From: Hyphomicrobiales bacterium
GTDB taxonomy: Bacteria > Pseudomonadota > Alphaproteobacteria > Rhizobiales > Rhizobiaceae
Direction: 5' to 3'
Length of the DNA: 64,000 nt
Assembly: GCA_900469475.1 (NCBI GenBank)
Contig: UBXG01000028.1
Span: 1-64,000, forward strand
In this document: one piece after another, positions 32,862 through 42,057 of the stretch
Numbering within the stretch: the stretch's first letter is position 1
Layout of the letters: every line of letters begins with the position of its first letter
Made by a program: the position numbers and the translations under genes
The notes under the pieces: generated by a model
What the model saw: the letters and a program-made list of their open reading frames with translations, nothing else
Told to the model about the DNA's origin: nothing
Database searches by the model: none

Positions 32862-33245
32862 TCAGCGCTCACTGCCAGATTCGCTTGATTGCACAAAGGC
32901 GAGGATCTTCGCCCGCAACCGCTTGTCCACGATCCCCGATAAGGCTGTTCGCAGAACGGCTTTATGATGCTTCGCAAATCGAAAACCAGCTAGCGCCTCC
33001 TTGGAGGGAAGCGCCTCGTCCGATTCGCTTTCGAAGAAAAACATGATTGGGACATCGAGAATTTCGGAAACATGCAGAAGGCGACTGGCGCTGATTTTCT
33101 CGAAGCCGCATTCGTATTTTTCGAGCTCTTGAGGCCCTATGCGAAGCTTCTCGGCCAATACATCCTGCGTAATTGACAATTCCTCGCGACGCAGCCGGAT
33201 GCGCAATCCAAGCTCAACGTCGATTACATCCGGTTTTTTGTTCAT
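32862..33245 (-). CDS. XRE-family helix-turn-helix regulator
   Basis: A 127-residue DNA-binding protein with an XRE/Cro-type helix-turn-helix at about residues 11-65 (LRREELSITQDVLAEKLRIG, then ISASRLLHVSEILDVP). The C-terminal helical tail (about 80-127) resembles those of rhizobial XRE regulators. ATG 33245 is the most probable start; the ribosome-binding site is weak. It is the first gene of the minus-strand operon leading to YcaO and TfuA, and therefore a candidate repressor or timing regulator of it. Confidence 0.87.
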   Translation of the reverse strand: MNKKPDVIDVELGLRIRLRREELSITQDVLAEKLRIGPQELEKYECGFEKISASRLLHVSEILDVPIMFFFESESDEALPSKEALAGFRFAKHHKAVLRTALSGIVDKRLRAKILAFVQSSESGSER

Positions 33246-33577
33246 AAAGAAACCATCAGGAGAAAAACTGCCTTCATGTTCGCAGGTTTCCCTCGAATTC
33301 ACAATCTTCCAGCAAGGCACCCAAGATCAATTTTACACAACGCCAGGAGTTTCCAATCCGCTATATTATGCGGCTGCAAATTCGGAGAGCCGCCGCTGCA
33401 TCGCGCAGACGACATTCTTCTCGACGAGAACGAGATATTTCTCCGGGAACGCCCGTTTCCCAATGTCGTTTTGCATTTAACCGGGCTCATCCTCACTCTG
33501 TGCGATTCAGCGGCAGCATTCTCGTGGGTGATGGCAGGTTAATTCTGCGGAGAGTATTTTGGACAGATGCGCTTGGA
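33246..33577. other. Upstream region of the XRE-SARP-YcaO-TfuA operon
   Basis: About 330 bp that should contain the promoter of the peptide operon. No gene is supported, and no clear palindromic operator was noticed. The IS6 transposase remnant begins immediately to the right, so the operon promoter may have been shaped by that insertion. Confidence 0.4.
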
Positions 33578-33982
33578 TCAGCTGGCCATGCCAGCAACGG
33601 CCTTCCAATGCGATATGGCGCTTAGGCGATGTAAATGGACGGCGATAGCTGAGCGTTTTGAGTGAGGCGGAACGAAGAGATTTCCGACCGCCGAGAAGAC
33701 GGACACGAAACGCTGCAATCCGCCAATCGTCACGGCCACTTCGTCGAGATACCATACATCGCTGGCGCTCGGCGATTTCCGCGGGAAACGGCCGGCATAG
33801 TCCGGGCCGAACTTTCTCGCTCAGCATCAGACCATCTCGAAAGAAACGACGATGCCGCGCTCCAGCAGCCTCTCTTCCACTAGCCGCAGGCTCAGCGGAA
33901 ATCGCGCGTATAGCCAGACTGCATGGCCAATCACAGCGGGCGGAAAACGATGACGCTTATAACTGACACTGGCTTGGATCAT
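33578..33982 (-). mobile_element. Decayed IS6-family transposase
   Basis: Reading from ATG 33982, the first 51 codons give SYKRHRFPPAVIGHAVWLYA and FPLSLRLVEERLLERGIVVS, a clear IS6-family N-terminus, ending at a premature TGA (33827-33829). In another frame the sequence continues KFGPDYA and DVWYLDEVAVTIGG, the first catalytic Asp region. It then jumps directly to a C-terminal-like segment (RFVSVFSAVGNLFVPPHSKR), ending at 33578. The central catalytic part is deleted. Terminal inverted repeats were not identified. Confidence 0.75.
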
Positions 33983-34094
33983 GGCTGCCGATTATCAGCC
34001 AAGGGCTTCAGCCACCTTTAACCTCGCATCACCGGGGAAGCAGCTTCAGCTTCCACCGGCAAGGCTATTGATAACTGAGGGGACTTCCTTGCAA

Positions 34095-35012
34095 TTATCC
34101 GAAAGACTGCGACGCAAGTGCAAATACGATCGGAGAACCTGTGTTCGGGGCTCCATAGGAGGCCCTCTCAGAGGAAACCATAGTGGTCACGGTGTCAAAG
34201 ACGGACATTCCGCTTTGCTGGATAAAACTGGCGAACAGTCCGGCACCAAAATGGGTGTCGAGGCGCAAAAAACTGCCGACATGCGCTACGACATGCGGAT
34301 GAACGACAGCAATCGCGTCTTCCTCGCAATACGCGACGACAGGACCGACGACGTGACCGCGGCCAAACCGGCGCCGCATGGAATAAGCCATTAGCCTGCC
34401 ACCATCATAAAGACCGTAGCAGATGGAGCTTTCAAACAATCGCTTGAGATGTTGATAGCGCAGCGTACCGAAAGCCGGCTCATCCAGGGCCGCAACCGCA
34501 TCCAGATCGCTGCGTTCGAGCCGCCTAAGATCAAGCCCCGGCCTGATATCGCCCGCCTGAGGTACGGATAGAATCTCCCCCTGACACTGAAAGACCGTCT
34601 GTTTCGGCATAAATCCAAAAGTTGCACACATCCGGCGTGCCGCTCTTGTCGCATTCAATCGTATCCGTTCATGGTGGCATTCCTCCAGCATCCGCTTAAC
34701 CAGCCACTCCGCCGTACCGTTCGTCTGCAGGCGCGGTGCGGTGATCAGCATTCCGAGTGTGGCGAAGCTCTCCTCGTGCGGGAACCACATGGTGGAACCA
34801 GAAACCCTGCCGATTTCGTCAAGCGCCACGAAGCCGCGGCCGACATCCCGCAGGTGCTGCCAGTCCTGCGATCGATGCGGCCACCCGACCGACATCGAGA
34901 GAGCCTGAAGCTGCGACAAAGAGACCTCTGAGATGTCGGCAAAGCGCAGTTCGAATGCATCGACATGCAGCTTTTCGGGTATTTTTGTGTCCATTGGTGA
35001 TCCAGACGCCAT
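34095..35012 (-). CDS. GNAT-family N-acetyltransferase
   Basis: A protein of about 300 residues with two GNAT-like halves. The N-terminal half has LSMSVGWPHRSQDWQHL and a central region with a short acetyl-CoA-binding-like segment (RLQTNGTAEWLVKRMLEE). The C-terminal half contains GHVVGPVVAY and FLRLDTH. The first ATG (35012) may be replaced by the one seven residues later (34994). It is a paralogue of the acetyltransferase at 46195-47034; both face catabolic operons. It is divergent from the M20 deacetylase gene, so acetylation and deacetylation of one metabolite is an attractive but unproven idea. Confidence 0.82.
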   Translation of the reverse strand: MASGSPMDTKIPEKLHVDAFELRFADISEVSLSQLQALSMSVGWPHRSQDWQHLRDVGRGFVALDEIGRVSGSTMWFPHEESFATLGMLITAPRLQTNGTAEWLVKRMLEECHHERIRLNATRAARRMCATFGFMPKQTVFQCQGEILSVPQAGDIRPGLDLRRLERSDLDAVAALDEPAFGTLRYQHLKRLFESSICYGLYDGGRLMAYSMRRRFGRGHVVGPVVAYCEEDAIAVVHPHVVAHVGSFLRLDTHFGAGLFASFIQQSGMSVFDTVTTMVSSERASYGAPNTGSPIVFALASQSFG

Positions 35013-35220
35013 CCGATCCTCCCGGCTGCATATTCGCTCACGCCGGCATCATGCTTTGGCGAGCTTAGCCGAGACTCAACGAAACATTTCACTGCCTATG
35101 CAAACGGCGGCGCAAGAATTCACCGTATGATCCATACTTTCGGCAGGTATTCTACTGATTGAGGCTTAACCTTCCTTTGATCAAGACGTCGCTTGCACAG
35201 ACGAGGACGGCAATCGGAGA

Positions 35221-36357
35221 TTGGCAACACCAATGCAGGCATCGGACATTCTGGCAAAACTGGTCGGCTTCGATTCCGTCGTTGGAACGCCCAATGCCGA
35301 GATTGTCGAGTGGATCGGCGCCTACCTGAAGTCCTTCGGCGCCACGGTTGATATCCTTGCTGGCCCCGAGGGCGACCGGTCGAACCTTTTTGCCACGATC
35401 GGCCCCCGCGATATACGCGGTTATATCCTCTCCGGTCACATGGATGTCGTGCCGGCAAACGAAACGGGATGGATGAGCAACCCCTTCGTGCTGCGGGCCG
35501 ATGGAGATAGACTCTATGGCCGCGGCACCAGCGATATGAAGGGCTTTCTGGCTGCGTCTCTGGCGGCCGTACCAATGCTCGCCGCAAGCCCTCTGATGCG
35601 GCCGATCCATCTAGCCTTCTCCTATGACGAGGAAGCAGGTTGCCGCGGCGTACCGCATCTCATTGCGCGCCTGCCGGAGCTTTGCGAGACGCCGCTCGGC
35701 ATCATTGTCGGAGAACCCAGTAACATGCGGGCCATCCTCGCCCATAAGGGGAAATCAGCCGCCCGCCTCACCCTGAAGGGACGCTCCGGTCATTCGTCGC
35801 GGCCCGATCTCGGTCTCAACGCAATCCATGCCGCCGCCGAGGTTTTGCAGGCCGCCGTTTCGACCGCGCATTCTCTGGCCCAGGGGCCATTCGAAGCGGA
35901 GTTCGAGCCGCCTTATTCATCGATCTCTGTCGGCACCATTTACGGCGGGCAGGCCCTCAATATCATTCCAGATCTCTGCACGCTCGAAGTCGAAGCGCGG
36001 GCAATTTCCGGCGCGGACCCGGCAGCACTGCTCCTACCGGTGCACGAGGCCGCCGCCGCGCTTGAGCGTCGGGGCTTTCAGGTGCAATGGGAGGAGCTGA
36101 GTTCTTACCCCGCCCTCTCCCTTCCGCGGACAGCGCATCTTGCCGGTCTGCTGGCCGAGCTGACTGGCATCGAACCGCTGGCAGCCGTCAGCTATGGTAC
36201 TGAAGCCGGGCTCTACCAGCGTGCCGGCCTTGAGGCGATCATTTGCGGCCCGGGCGATATCGCTCGCGCACACAAGCCGAACGAATTCATCCTCACGCAC
36301 GAACTCGACGCCTGCCAGGCCATGATCGAGGCTCTCGGCCGTCGTTGCCTGGCGTGA
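35221..36357 (+). CDS. Acetylornithine deacetylase-like M20 peptidase
   Basis: A metallo-amidohydrolase of 374-378 residues of the ArgE/DapE/M20 family. Metal-ligand motifs are HMDVVPA (about 76-82), RGTSDMKGF (about 101-109), YDEEAGCRG (about 136-144) with the catalytic Glu, and a C-terminal His in ARAHKPNEF. The lid domain lies at about 180-290. It would hydrolyse an N-acetyl (or N-carbamoyl/N-acyl) amino compound in the cytoplasm. The start is either TTG 35221 or ATG 35233; both share the GGAGA site at about 35215. It heads a six-gene plus-strand set whose enzymes handle acids and aldehydes. Confidence 0.88.
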   Translation: MATPMQASDILAKLVGFDSVVGTPNAEIVEWIGAYLKSFGATVDILAGPEGDRSNLFATIGPRDIRGYILSGHMDVVPANETGWMSNPFVLRADGDRLYGRGTSDMKGFLAASLAAVPMLAASPLMRPIHLAFSYDEEAGCRGVPHLIARLPELCETPLGIIVGEPSNMRAILAHKGKSAARLTLKGRSGHSSRPDLGLNAIHAAAEVLQAAVSTAHSLAQGPFEAEFEPPYSSISVGTIYGGQALNIIPDLCTLEVEARAISGADPAALLLPVHEAAAALERRGFQVQWEELSSYPALSLPRTAHLAGLLAELTGIEPLAAVSYGTEAGLYQRAGLEAIICGPGDIARAHKPNEFILTHELDACQAMIEALGRRCLA

Positions 36358-36384
36358 TGCCGTAAGACCGAAGGATAGAAGCCC

Positions 36385-37308
36385 ATGACGTTCCTCTTCA
36401 ATTCGGATTCCCGCCGCGGCCATATCTTTCAGCAAGCCTTCGCCCGCGAGCTGCCGGACCTTCCCTTCTCTATGAATCCGACGTCCGTCGACCCGGATGC
36501 CGTACGCTATCTGATCACCTGGACGGTTCCGGACGACTTGCCGCGCTACCGCAATCTCGAAGTTCTGTTTTCAATCGGTGCCGGCATCGATCAGTTCGAT
36601 ACGACAAATGTCCCCGATCACGTAAAAGTCGTGCGTATGGTCGAAGACGGCATTACGCGCATGATGCAGGAATATGTGACGCTCGGCGTCCTCGCACTCC
36701 ACCGCAATCTGCCCTCCTATCTCAGCCAGCAGCACCGTCAGGTCTGGAATGCCTTACCACAGGTTCAGGCCGCCGAACGCCGCATCGGCGTGCTGGGGCT
36801 CGGGAACCTTGGCCAGGCCGTGCTCGAAAGATTGAAGCCGTTCGGCTTTGTGCTTTCCGGCTGGAGCCGCAATCAACGCGAACTAGAGGGCGTTACCTGT
36901 TTTGCCGGCGAAGCTGGACTCCACGCTATGCTTTCCACGACCGATATCGTGATCTGCCTCCTGCCGCTGACCGACGAAACTCGCGGTTTTCTCAACGTCG
37001 ATCTCTTCGAAAAACTGCCGCAGGGTGCAAGCCTTGTGCATGTCGGCCGCGGACCGCAGCTTGTGTCGGAAGATCTCCTGGCAGCGCTCGACAGCGGCCG
37101 GCTTGCCGGCGCCGTGATCGATGTCACCGATCCCGAACCGCTGCCGACCGGACATCCGTTCTGGAACCACGACCGCATCCTGCTGACACCGCATATTGCG
37201 AGCGTCACCCAGCCCCATAGCGCTGCACGCACCGTCATCGACAACATCAAGCGGATCCAGGCGGGCTTGGACCCGTTCGGCCTCGTCGACCGCCGCCGCG
37301 GCTACTGA
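36385..37308 (+). CDS. D-2-hydroxyacid dehydrogenase, GhrA-like
   Basis: A 307-residue NAD(P)-dependent dehydrogenase of the glyoxylate/hydroxypyruvate reductase A group. The cofactor motif GLGNLGQ is near residues 138-144. The catalytic Arg is in VGRGPQLV (about 222), and the catalytic His in TPHIAS (about 272). The N-terminus MTFLFNSDSRRG and the short substrate domain match GhrA rather than SerA. It begins 27 bp after the M20 gene and is followed by a cupin gene. It would interconvert a 2-oxoacid and its D-hydroxyacid, for example glyoxylate or hydroxypyruvate. Confidence 0.9.
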   Translation: MTFLFNSDSRRGHIFQQAFARELPDLPFSMNPTSVDPDAVRYLITWTVPDDLPRYRNLEVLFSIGAGIDQFDTTNVPDHVKVVRMVEDGITRMMQEYVTLGVLALHRNLPSYLSQQHRQVWNALPQVQAAERRIGVLGLGNLGQAVLERLKPFGFVLSGWSRNQRELEGVTCFAGEAGLHAMLSTTDIVICLLPLTDETRGFLNVDLFEKLPQGASLVHVGRGPQLVSEDLLAALDSGRLAGAVIDVTDPEPLPTGHPFWNHDRILLTPHIASVTQPHSAARTVIDNIKRIQAGLDPFGLVDRRRGY

Positions 37309-37330
37309 TCGCCAACCCGAAAGGAACTCC

Positions 37331-37687
37331 ATGTCCCTCCTCAAGACGATTGACCCCAACCCTTCCTTCGCACCGCGCGAAAACGTCGTCGCGCCGGAGC
37401 GACTGATCTCGGGCGATCCGAAGCTTAAGACCTGGGCACAGGACGTTGCGCGCAACGAGACTGTGCACACCGGTGTATGGGAAGCCACACCCGGCGTCAG
37501 CCGTTCGATCAAGGGCGAAACCTTCGAATTCTGCCATATTCTCTCCGGCGTCGTCGAATTGACACCGGAAGGCGGCGAGTCCGTCGTCTATAAAGCAGGT
37601 GACAGCTTCGTCATGAAACCGGGCTTCGTCGGAATCTGGAAGACGATCGAAACGGTCCGGAAGATATACGTGACCGTCACCCCTTGA
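37331..37687 (+). CDS. Cupin-domain protein (DUF861/EutQ-like)
   Basis: A 118-residue single cupin. The beta-barrel motifs are visible as FEFCHILSGVVELTPEGG and KAGDSFVMKPGFVGIW, as in the cupin_3 (DUF861) family. One of the classic metal-ligand histidines is replaced, as is common in this subgroup. Members occur with ethanolamine, ureide and amino-acid catabolism genes, often with no proven reaction. ATG 37331 lies 22 bp after the GhrA-like gene. A 170-bp gap follows before the aldehyde dehydrogenase, perhaps with a secondary promoter. Confidence 0.86.
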   Translation: MSLLKTIDPNPSFAPRENVVAPERLISGDPKLKTWAQDVARNETVHTGVWEATPGVSRSIKGETFEFCHILSGVVELTPEGGESVVYKAGDSFVMKPGFVGIWKTIETVRKIYVTVTP

Positions 37688-37857
37688 GCTTTGCTACCTC
37701 GGCGCGGCCTCTGAGCCCGCGCCGCATCTGGCCTGACCAAAGAATACACTGCGGGACCTTCTCAAAACGGCTTTTTCCGCCGCGACAGCCGACGCGATCG
37801 GATCAAGCTACTTCGCCGATCCTATAGCATCTCTGTAAATTGACCGGAGGTATCATT

Positions 37858-39321
37858 ATGGACCTGAGCTTCGATCCCGATAGTCTTTCGCTCCCCGTCG
37901 GGCATTTCATCGGCGAGCATTTCAGCGCCGCGAACGGTGTCATTCCGATGCACCGCCCTTCCGATGGCAAAGCCTATGCCGGATGCCCGGTCGCGGACGC
38001 CTCCATTGTCGACCAGGCCGTTCAGACGGCCAAGGCCGCGCTGAAGCAAAGCAATTGGGGCGGCGTCCGCCCACGCGAGCGCCTGAATGTCCTGCACCGT
38101 TGGGCCAACCTCATCGAGGAGGAAGCCGAAACGCTGGCAAGGCTGGAGGCCGTCGCTTCGACGCGCCCCGTCGGCCAGCTTGTCGAGGGCGATATCGCGA
38201 TCTCGGCAGAGCAGATCCGCTTCTTCGCCGAATTCGCCGACAAGGAAGGCAGCGACCTCGTGCCGACCGACGACGGCAATATCGGCATGATCATGACCGA
38301 GCCCTACGGGGTGGTGGGTGCCATCACGCCCTGGAACTTTCCGATCAACATGGCCGCCTGGAAACTTGGCCCGGCGCTGGCTGCCGGAAATGCCGTCATC
38401 CTGAAGCCATCCGAAATGACGCCGTTTTCATCCATCTATCTGGCAGAGCTCGCCGTGCGTGCCGGCCTTCCCGCCGGCCTAATCAACGTGGTACTGGGTG
38501 ACGGCGCGACGACCGGCCAGGCTATCACCAGCCATCCCGACATCGCCAAGATCAGCTTTACCGGCTCGGGCCGGGCTGGATCGGCGATCATGGAAAACAT
38601 TGCCCGCACGGGAATAAAGCCGATGACGCTGGAGCTCGGCGGCAAGAGCCCCCAGATCGTTTTTGCCGATGCAGACCTCGATAAGGCTGCCGTTGCGGTT
38701 GCGGCGAGTATCATCGGCAATGCCGGTCAGGCCTGCGTCGCCGGATCGCGGCTCATCGTCGAGAAAAAGATAGCGGCCGAACTGATCGACGCCATCCGAA
38801 ATCGGATGAAGGGCGTGGCTCCCGGTCCCACCTGGGATGCCGCAAGCCGCTACTCCCCCATCATATCGGAAAAGCAGAGACAGCGTATCGATGCGATCGT
38901 CTCCGCCACCGTCGCGGCCGGCGGAGAATGTCTTGCCGGCGGCGCGATCATGGACGCACCGGGCTATTTCTACGCCCCGACACTGATGGCCGGAGTCGAT
39001 CAGACTTCTCCAGCCATCATCGAGGAGATCTTCGGTCCGGTGCTGACGCTCCAGACATTCGAGGAGGAAGAAGAAGCCCTGCAGCTTGCCGACCATCCAA
39101 GCTACGGGCTCGCGGCAGGCCTCTTCACCCGCGACCTCTCCCGCGCCATCCGGCTGACCCGCCGTCTCCAAGCCGGTACCATCTGGGTCAACCGCTATAG
39201 CCGCTCACTTGACCACATCCTGCCGACCGGCGGCTATAAGCAGTCCGGTATCGGCAAGGATCTAGGCCGCGAGGCATTCCAGGCCAATCGCAAGAGCAAG
39301 AGCGTTTTGATTAGTCTTTAA
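37858..39321 (+). CDS. Aldehyde dehydrogenase
   Basis: A 487-residue NAD(P)-dependent aldehyde dehydrogenase. Landmarks are TPWNFPINMAAWKLGPALAA (cofactor and substrate region, about 155-174), FTGSGRAGS (Rossmann segment), the general base Glu in ELGGKSP (about 260), the catalytic Cys in GQACVAGSRL (about 292) and EIFGPVL (about 390). GGAGGT lies six bases before ATG 37858. It sits in a set with a second aldehyde dehydrogenase and a tartrate-dehydrogenase-like enzyme. The aldehyde substrate is not predictable from sequence alone. Confidence 0.93.
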   Translation: MDLSFDPDSLSLPVGHFIGEHFSAANGVIPMHRPSDGKAYAGCPVADASIVDQAVQTAKAALKQSNWGGVRPRERLNVLHRWANLIEEEAETLARLEAVASTRPVGQLVEGDIAISAEQIRFFAEFADKEGSDLVPTDDGNIGMIMTEPYGVVGAITPWNFPINMAAWKLGPALAAGNAVILKPSEMTPFSSIYLAELAVRAGLPAGLINVVLGDGATTGQAITSHPDIAKISFTGSGRAGSAIMENIARTGIKPMTLELGGKSPQIVFADADLDKAAVAVAASIIGNAGQACVAGSRLIVEKKIAAELIDAIRNRMKGVAPGPTWDAASRYSPIISEKQRQRIDAIVSATVAAGGECLAGGAIMDAPGYFYAPTLMAGVDQTSPAIIEEIFGPVLTLQTFEEEEEALQLADHPSYGLAAGLFTRDLSRAIRLTRRLQAGTIWVNRYSRSLDHILPTGGYKQSGIGKDLGREAFQANRKSKSVLISL

Positions 39322-39332
39322 GGACAGTGAAC

Positions 39333-40373
39333 ATGAAAACCTACAAGATCGCATTGATCCCGGGTGATGGCATCGGTCGCGACATGACCGCCGCCGCCTG
39401 GTCGGTTCTGCAAAAGGCAGCTGGCAACCGCGGCTTTATACTCGATGGCACCGAATTTCCCTGGTCCTGCGCCTTCTACAAGGAAACCGGCACCATGATG
39501 CCCGCCGACGGCATTGCAACGCTACGCGGTTTCGATGCCATCCTGCTCGGAGCCGTCGGCTGGCCGGCCGAAGTGCCGGATGCGGTATCCCTGCACGGGC
39601 TGCTGCTGCCGATCCGCAAGAACTTCGTACAATATGCCAATATTCGCCCGCACAGGCTGCTGCCGGGTGTCCAGGGACCGCTCAAGGCATCGGCCTTCGA
39701 CATTCTCTGCATCCGCGAAAACACCGAGGGCGAATATTCCGGCGCCGGCGGCCGCGTTCATCAAGGCACGCTCGACGAAGTCGCGGTCGAAACGTCGATC
39801 TTCACCCGCAAGGGCGTCGAGCGCATCCTGCGTTTCGCCTTCGAGCAAGCAAGGACCCGCCGCGGCAAGCTCGCCTCGGTGACGAAATCCAACGCCCAGA
39901 AGCATTCGATGGTCTTCTGGGACGACATTACCCGGCAGCTCGCGCAGGATTATCCCGATGTCGAGGTCACGAGTTATCACATCGATGCCATGGCGGCCCG
40001 CATGGTGATGGCGCCGGAAACCCTCGACGTGGTCGTCGCATCCAACCTCTTCGGCGACATCCTCACGGATCTCGGCGCAGCAATCCAGGGCGGCCTCGGT
40101 TTCGCGGCATCGGCCAATATCAACCCCGAGCGGAACGCTCCCTCGATGTTCGAACCCGTGCACGGGTCTGCGCCCGATATTGCCCATCTCGGCATCGCCA
40201 ACCCGATCGCAACGGTGTGGTCCGGCGCCATGATGCTCGAACATCTAGGCGAGCAGGCCGCGGCAAATGCCGTCATGGCGGCGATCGAAGCGACAACCGC
40301 AAGCGGCATCGGCACGGTTCCGGGCAAAGACAGGACCGACGCGATCACCGCGGCAGTGCTCGCCGCAATCTGA
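39333..40373 (+). CDS. Isopropylmalate/tartrate dehydrogenase-family enzyme
   Basis: A 346-residue metal- and NAD-dependent beta-decarboxylating dehydrogenase. Motifs are PGDGIGRD (N-terminus), IRENTEGEYSGAGGR (about 130-144, substrate loop), LFGDILTDLGAA with the metal-binding aspartates (about 238-249) and PVHGSAPDIA (about 272-281, cofactor). The substrate loop resembles tartrate dehydrogenase/decarboxylase (TtuC) more than LeuB. It starts 11 bp after the aldehyde dehydrogenase stop and precedes gabD by 21 bp. It would oxidise tartrate, D-malate or a related hydroxydicarboxylate. Confidence 0.88.
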   Translation: MKTYKIALIPGDGIGRDMTAAAWSVLQKAAGNRGFILDGTEFPWSCAFYKETGTMMPADGIATLRGFDAILLGAVGWPAEVPDAVSLHGLLLPIRKNFVQYANIRPHRLLPGVQGPLKASAFDILCIRENTEGEYSGAGGRVHQGTLDEVAVETSIFTRKGVERILRFAFEQARTRRGKLASVTKSNAQKHSMVFWDDITRQLAQDYPDVEVTSYHIDAMAARMVMAPETLDVVVASNLFGDILTDLGAAIQGGLGFAASANINPERNAPSMFEPVHGSAPDIAHLGIANPIATVWSGAMMLEHLGEQAAANAVMAAIEATTASGIGTVPGKDRTDAITAAVLAAI

Positions 40374-40394
40374 CGTCTCATCAAGGATCCGAAC

Positions 40395-41852
40395 ATGCAA
40401 AATCTGAAAATGCCATCCCTGTTCCGTGAGCAGGCGCTGATCGGCGGCGACTGGCTTCCCGCTCGTTCGGGCAAGACCGTGGCCGTCGTCGATCCGGCAA
40501 CGCAGGCCGTCATCGGAACGGTGCCGGACATGGGCGACGACGAGACCCGGGCGGCAATCGAGGCCGCCGAGGCGGCTTATGGCTCCTGGAAGAAGCGGAC
40601 CCATGCCGAGCGTGCAGCGCGGCTGGAAGCCTGGCACGATCTGATGCTCGAGCATATCGATGATCTCGCGCTGATCCTGACGATCGAGCAGGGCAAGCCG
40701 CTTGATGAAGCCCGTGGCGAAATCCGCTACGGCGCCTCCTTCGTCAAATGGTTCGCCGAAGAAGCCCGCCGCATCGGTGGCCAGACCATTCCGTCGCCGA
40801 CGCCCGACCGCCGCATTCTTGTGCTGAAGGAGCCGGTCGGCGTTTGCGGCATCATCACGCCCTGGAATTTTCCGAATGCGATGATCACGCGCAAGCTTGC
40901 GCCGGCGCTCGCGGCCGGCTGCACCGTCGTGGTGAAGCCTTCCGAATTCACCCCCTACTCGGCCCTGGCGCTCGGCGTGCTTGCAGAAATGGCCGGCATT
41001 CCGGCCGGCGTCATCAATATCGTCACGGGCATGCCATCCGAGATCGGCGCAGAGATCCTTGCCAATCCGACCGTACGCAAGATTTCCTTCACCGGCTCCA
41101 CGCCCGTCGGCTCGCTGCTGATGCGCGGGGCGGCGGCCAGCATCAAGCGGCTTTCGCTCGAGCTCGGCGGCAACGCCCCCTTCATCGTCTTCGATGACGC
41201 GGATCTCGACCTTGCCGTAGAGGGAGCGATCGTCTCCAAATTCCGCAACGGCGGACAGACCTGCGTCTGCGCCAACCGCATCCTGGTCCAGGCCGGCGTC
41301 TATGATGCTTTCGCCAAGAAGCTCGCCGCTCGCGTCGATGCCATGAAGGTTGGCCCGGGCACCGAGGCCGGCGTTGCGATCGGTCCGATGATCAACGAAG
41401 CGGCGATCGCCAAGATCAATCGTCATGTCGAAGACGCGCTCTCGAAGGGCGCGACAATCGTGACAGCCAAGCGGGACTTGCCGGCCGGCCCGCAATACAC
41501 CGCGCCGATCGTCCTGACCGGGGCCACCACCGCTATGCAGCTCGCCGCCGAGGAGACCTTCGGACCGGTCGCACCGCTCTTTCGCTTCGAGACGGAAGAA
41601 GAGGCGATCACCATTGCCAACGGCACGCCCTATGGGCTTGCGGCCTATTTCTATACCGAGAGCCTGAAGCGTGCCTGGCGGGTGGGCGAGGCGCTCGAAT
41701 TCGGCATGGTCGGCCTCAATACCGGCTTGATCTCGACGGAGGTCGCGCCGTTCGGCGGCGTCAAGCAATCGGGCCTCGGACGCGAAGGTTCGCAGCTCGG
41801 CATTGAGGAATATCTGGAAACAAAGGCCTTCCATATCGGTGGTCTTAACTGA
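40395..41852 (+). CDS. gabD: Succinate-semialdehyde dehydrogenase
   Basis: A 485-residue aldehyde dehydrogenase of the GabD type. Indicators are IEQGKPLDEARGE, TPWNFPNAMITRKLAPALAA, FTGSTPVGSLL, ELGGNAPFIVFDDAD with the base Glu, GQTCVCANRI with two nearby Cys (catalytic Cys first) and the C-terminal GGVKQSGLGREGS. It oxidises succinate semialdehyde to succinate, feeding the TCA cycle from 4-aminobutyrate-type degradation. It ends the plus-strand catabolic set. The other amine-metabolising genes in the window (aminotransferase, DAO oxidases) would produce suitable semialdehydes. Confidence 0.92.
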   Translation: MQNLKMPSLFREQALIGGDWLPARSGKTVAVVDPATQAVIGTVPDMGDDETRAAIEAAEAAYGSWKKRTHAERAARLEAWHDLMLEHIDDLALILTIEQGKPLDEARGEIRYGASFVKWFAEEARRIGGQTIPSPTPDRRILVLKEPVGVCGIITPWNFPNAMITRKLAPALAAGCTVVVKPSEFTPYSALALGVLAEMAGIPAGVINIVTGMPSEIGAEILANPTVRKISFTGSTPVGSLLMRGAAASIKRLSLELGGNAPFIVFDDADLDLAVEGAIVSKFRNGGQTCVCANRILVQAGVYDAFAKKLAARVDAMKVGPGTEAGVAIGPMINEAAIAKINRHVEDALSKGATIVTAKRDLPAGPQYTAPIVLTGATTAMQLAAEETFGPVAPLFRFETEEEAITIANGTPYGLAAYFYTESLKRAWRVGEALEFGMVGLNTGLISTEVAPFGGVKQSGLGREGSQLGIEEYLETKAFHIGGLN

Positions 41853-41894
41853 GTTGTCGCGTCTCAGACTGGAAAAAGGGCCGCAAGCGCGCCC

Positions 41895-41918
41895 GCCACT
41901 AGCGTAAATGTGGAATCG
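41895..41918. repeat. Left copy of a 24-bp inverted repeat flanking the AKR/TetR module
   Basis: The reverse complement of this stretch, CGATTCCACATTTACGCTAG plus TGGC, matches 43824-43847 at 22 of 24 bases. Just to the right, a second TTCCACATTT (about 41933-41942) forms a local 10-bp inverted repeat with AAATGTGGAA (41906-41915). Confidence 0.75.
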
Positions 41919-42057
41919 GCAAAATTTTACGGTTCCACATTTCTCAGTCGTGACCGCTGATGGCCCGAGCCGCCATTGCAAGACTGATATGGACATGTCC
42001 AGGATTCGTGGGAAGGAGACAGTCCGATCTTGGCTAAGGCGTGCTCGAGAGCTGAGG

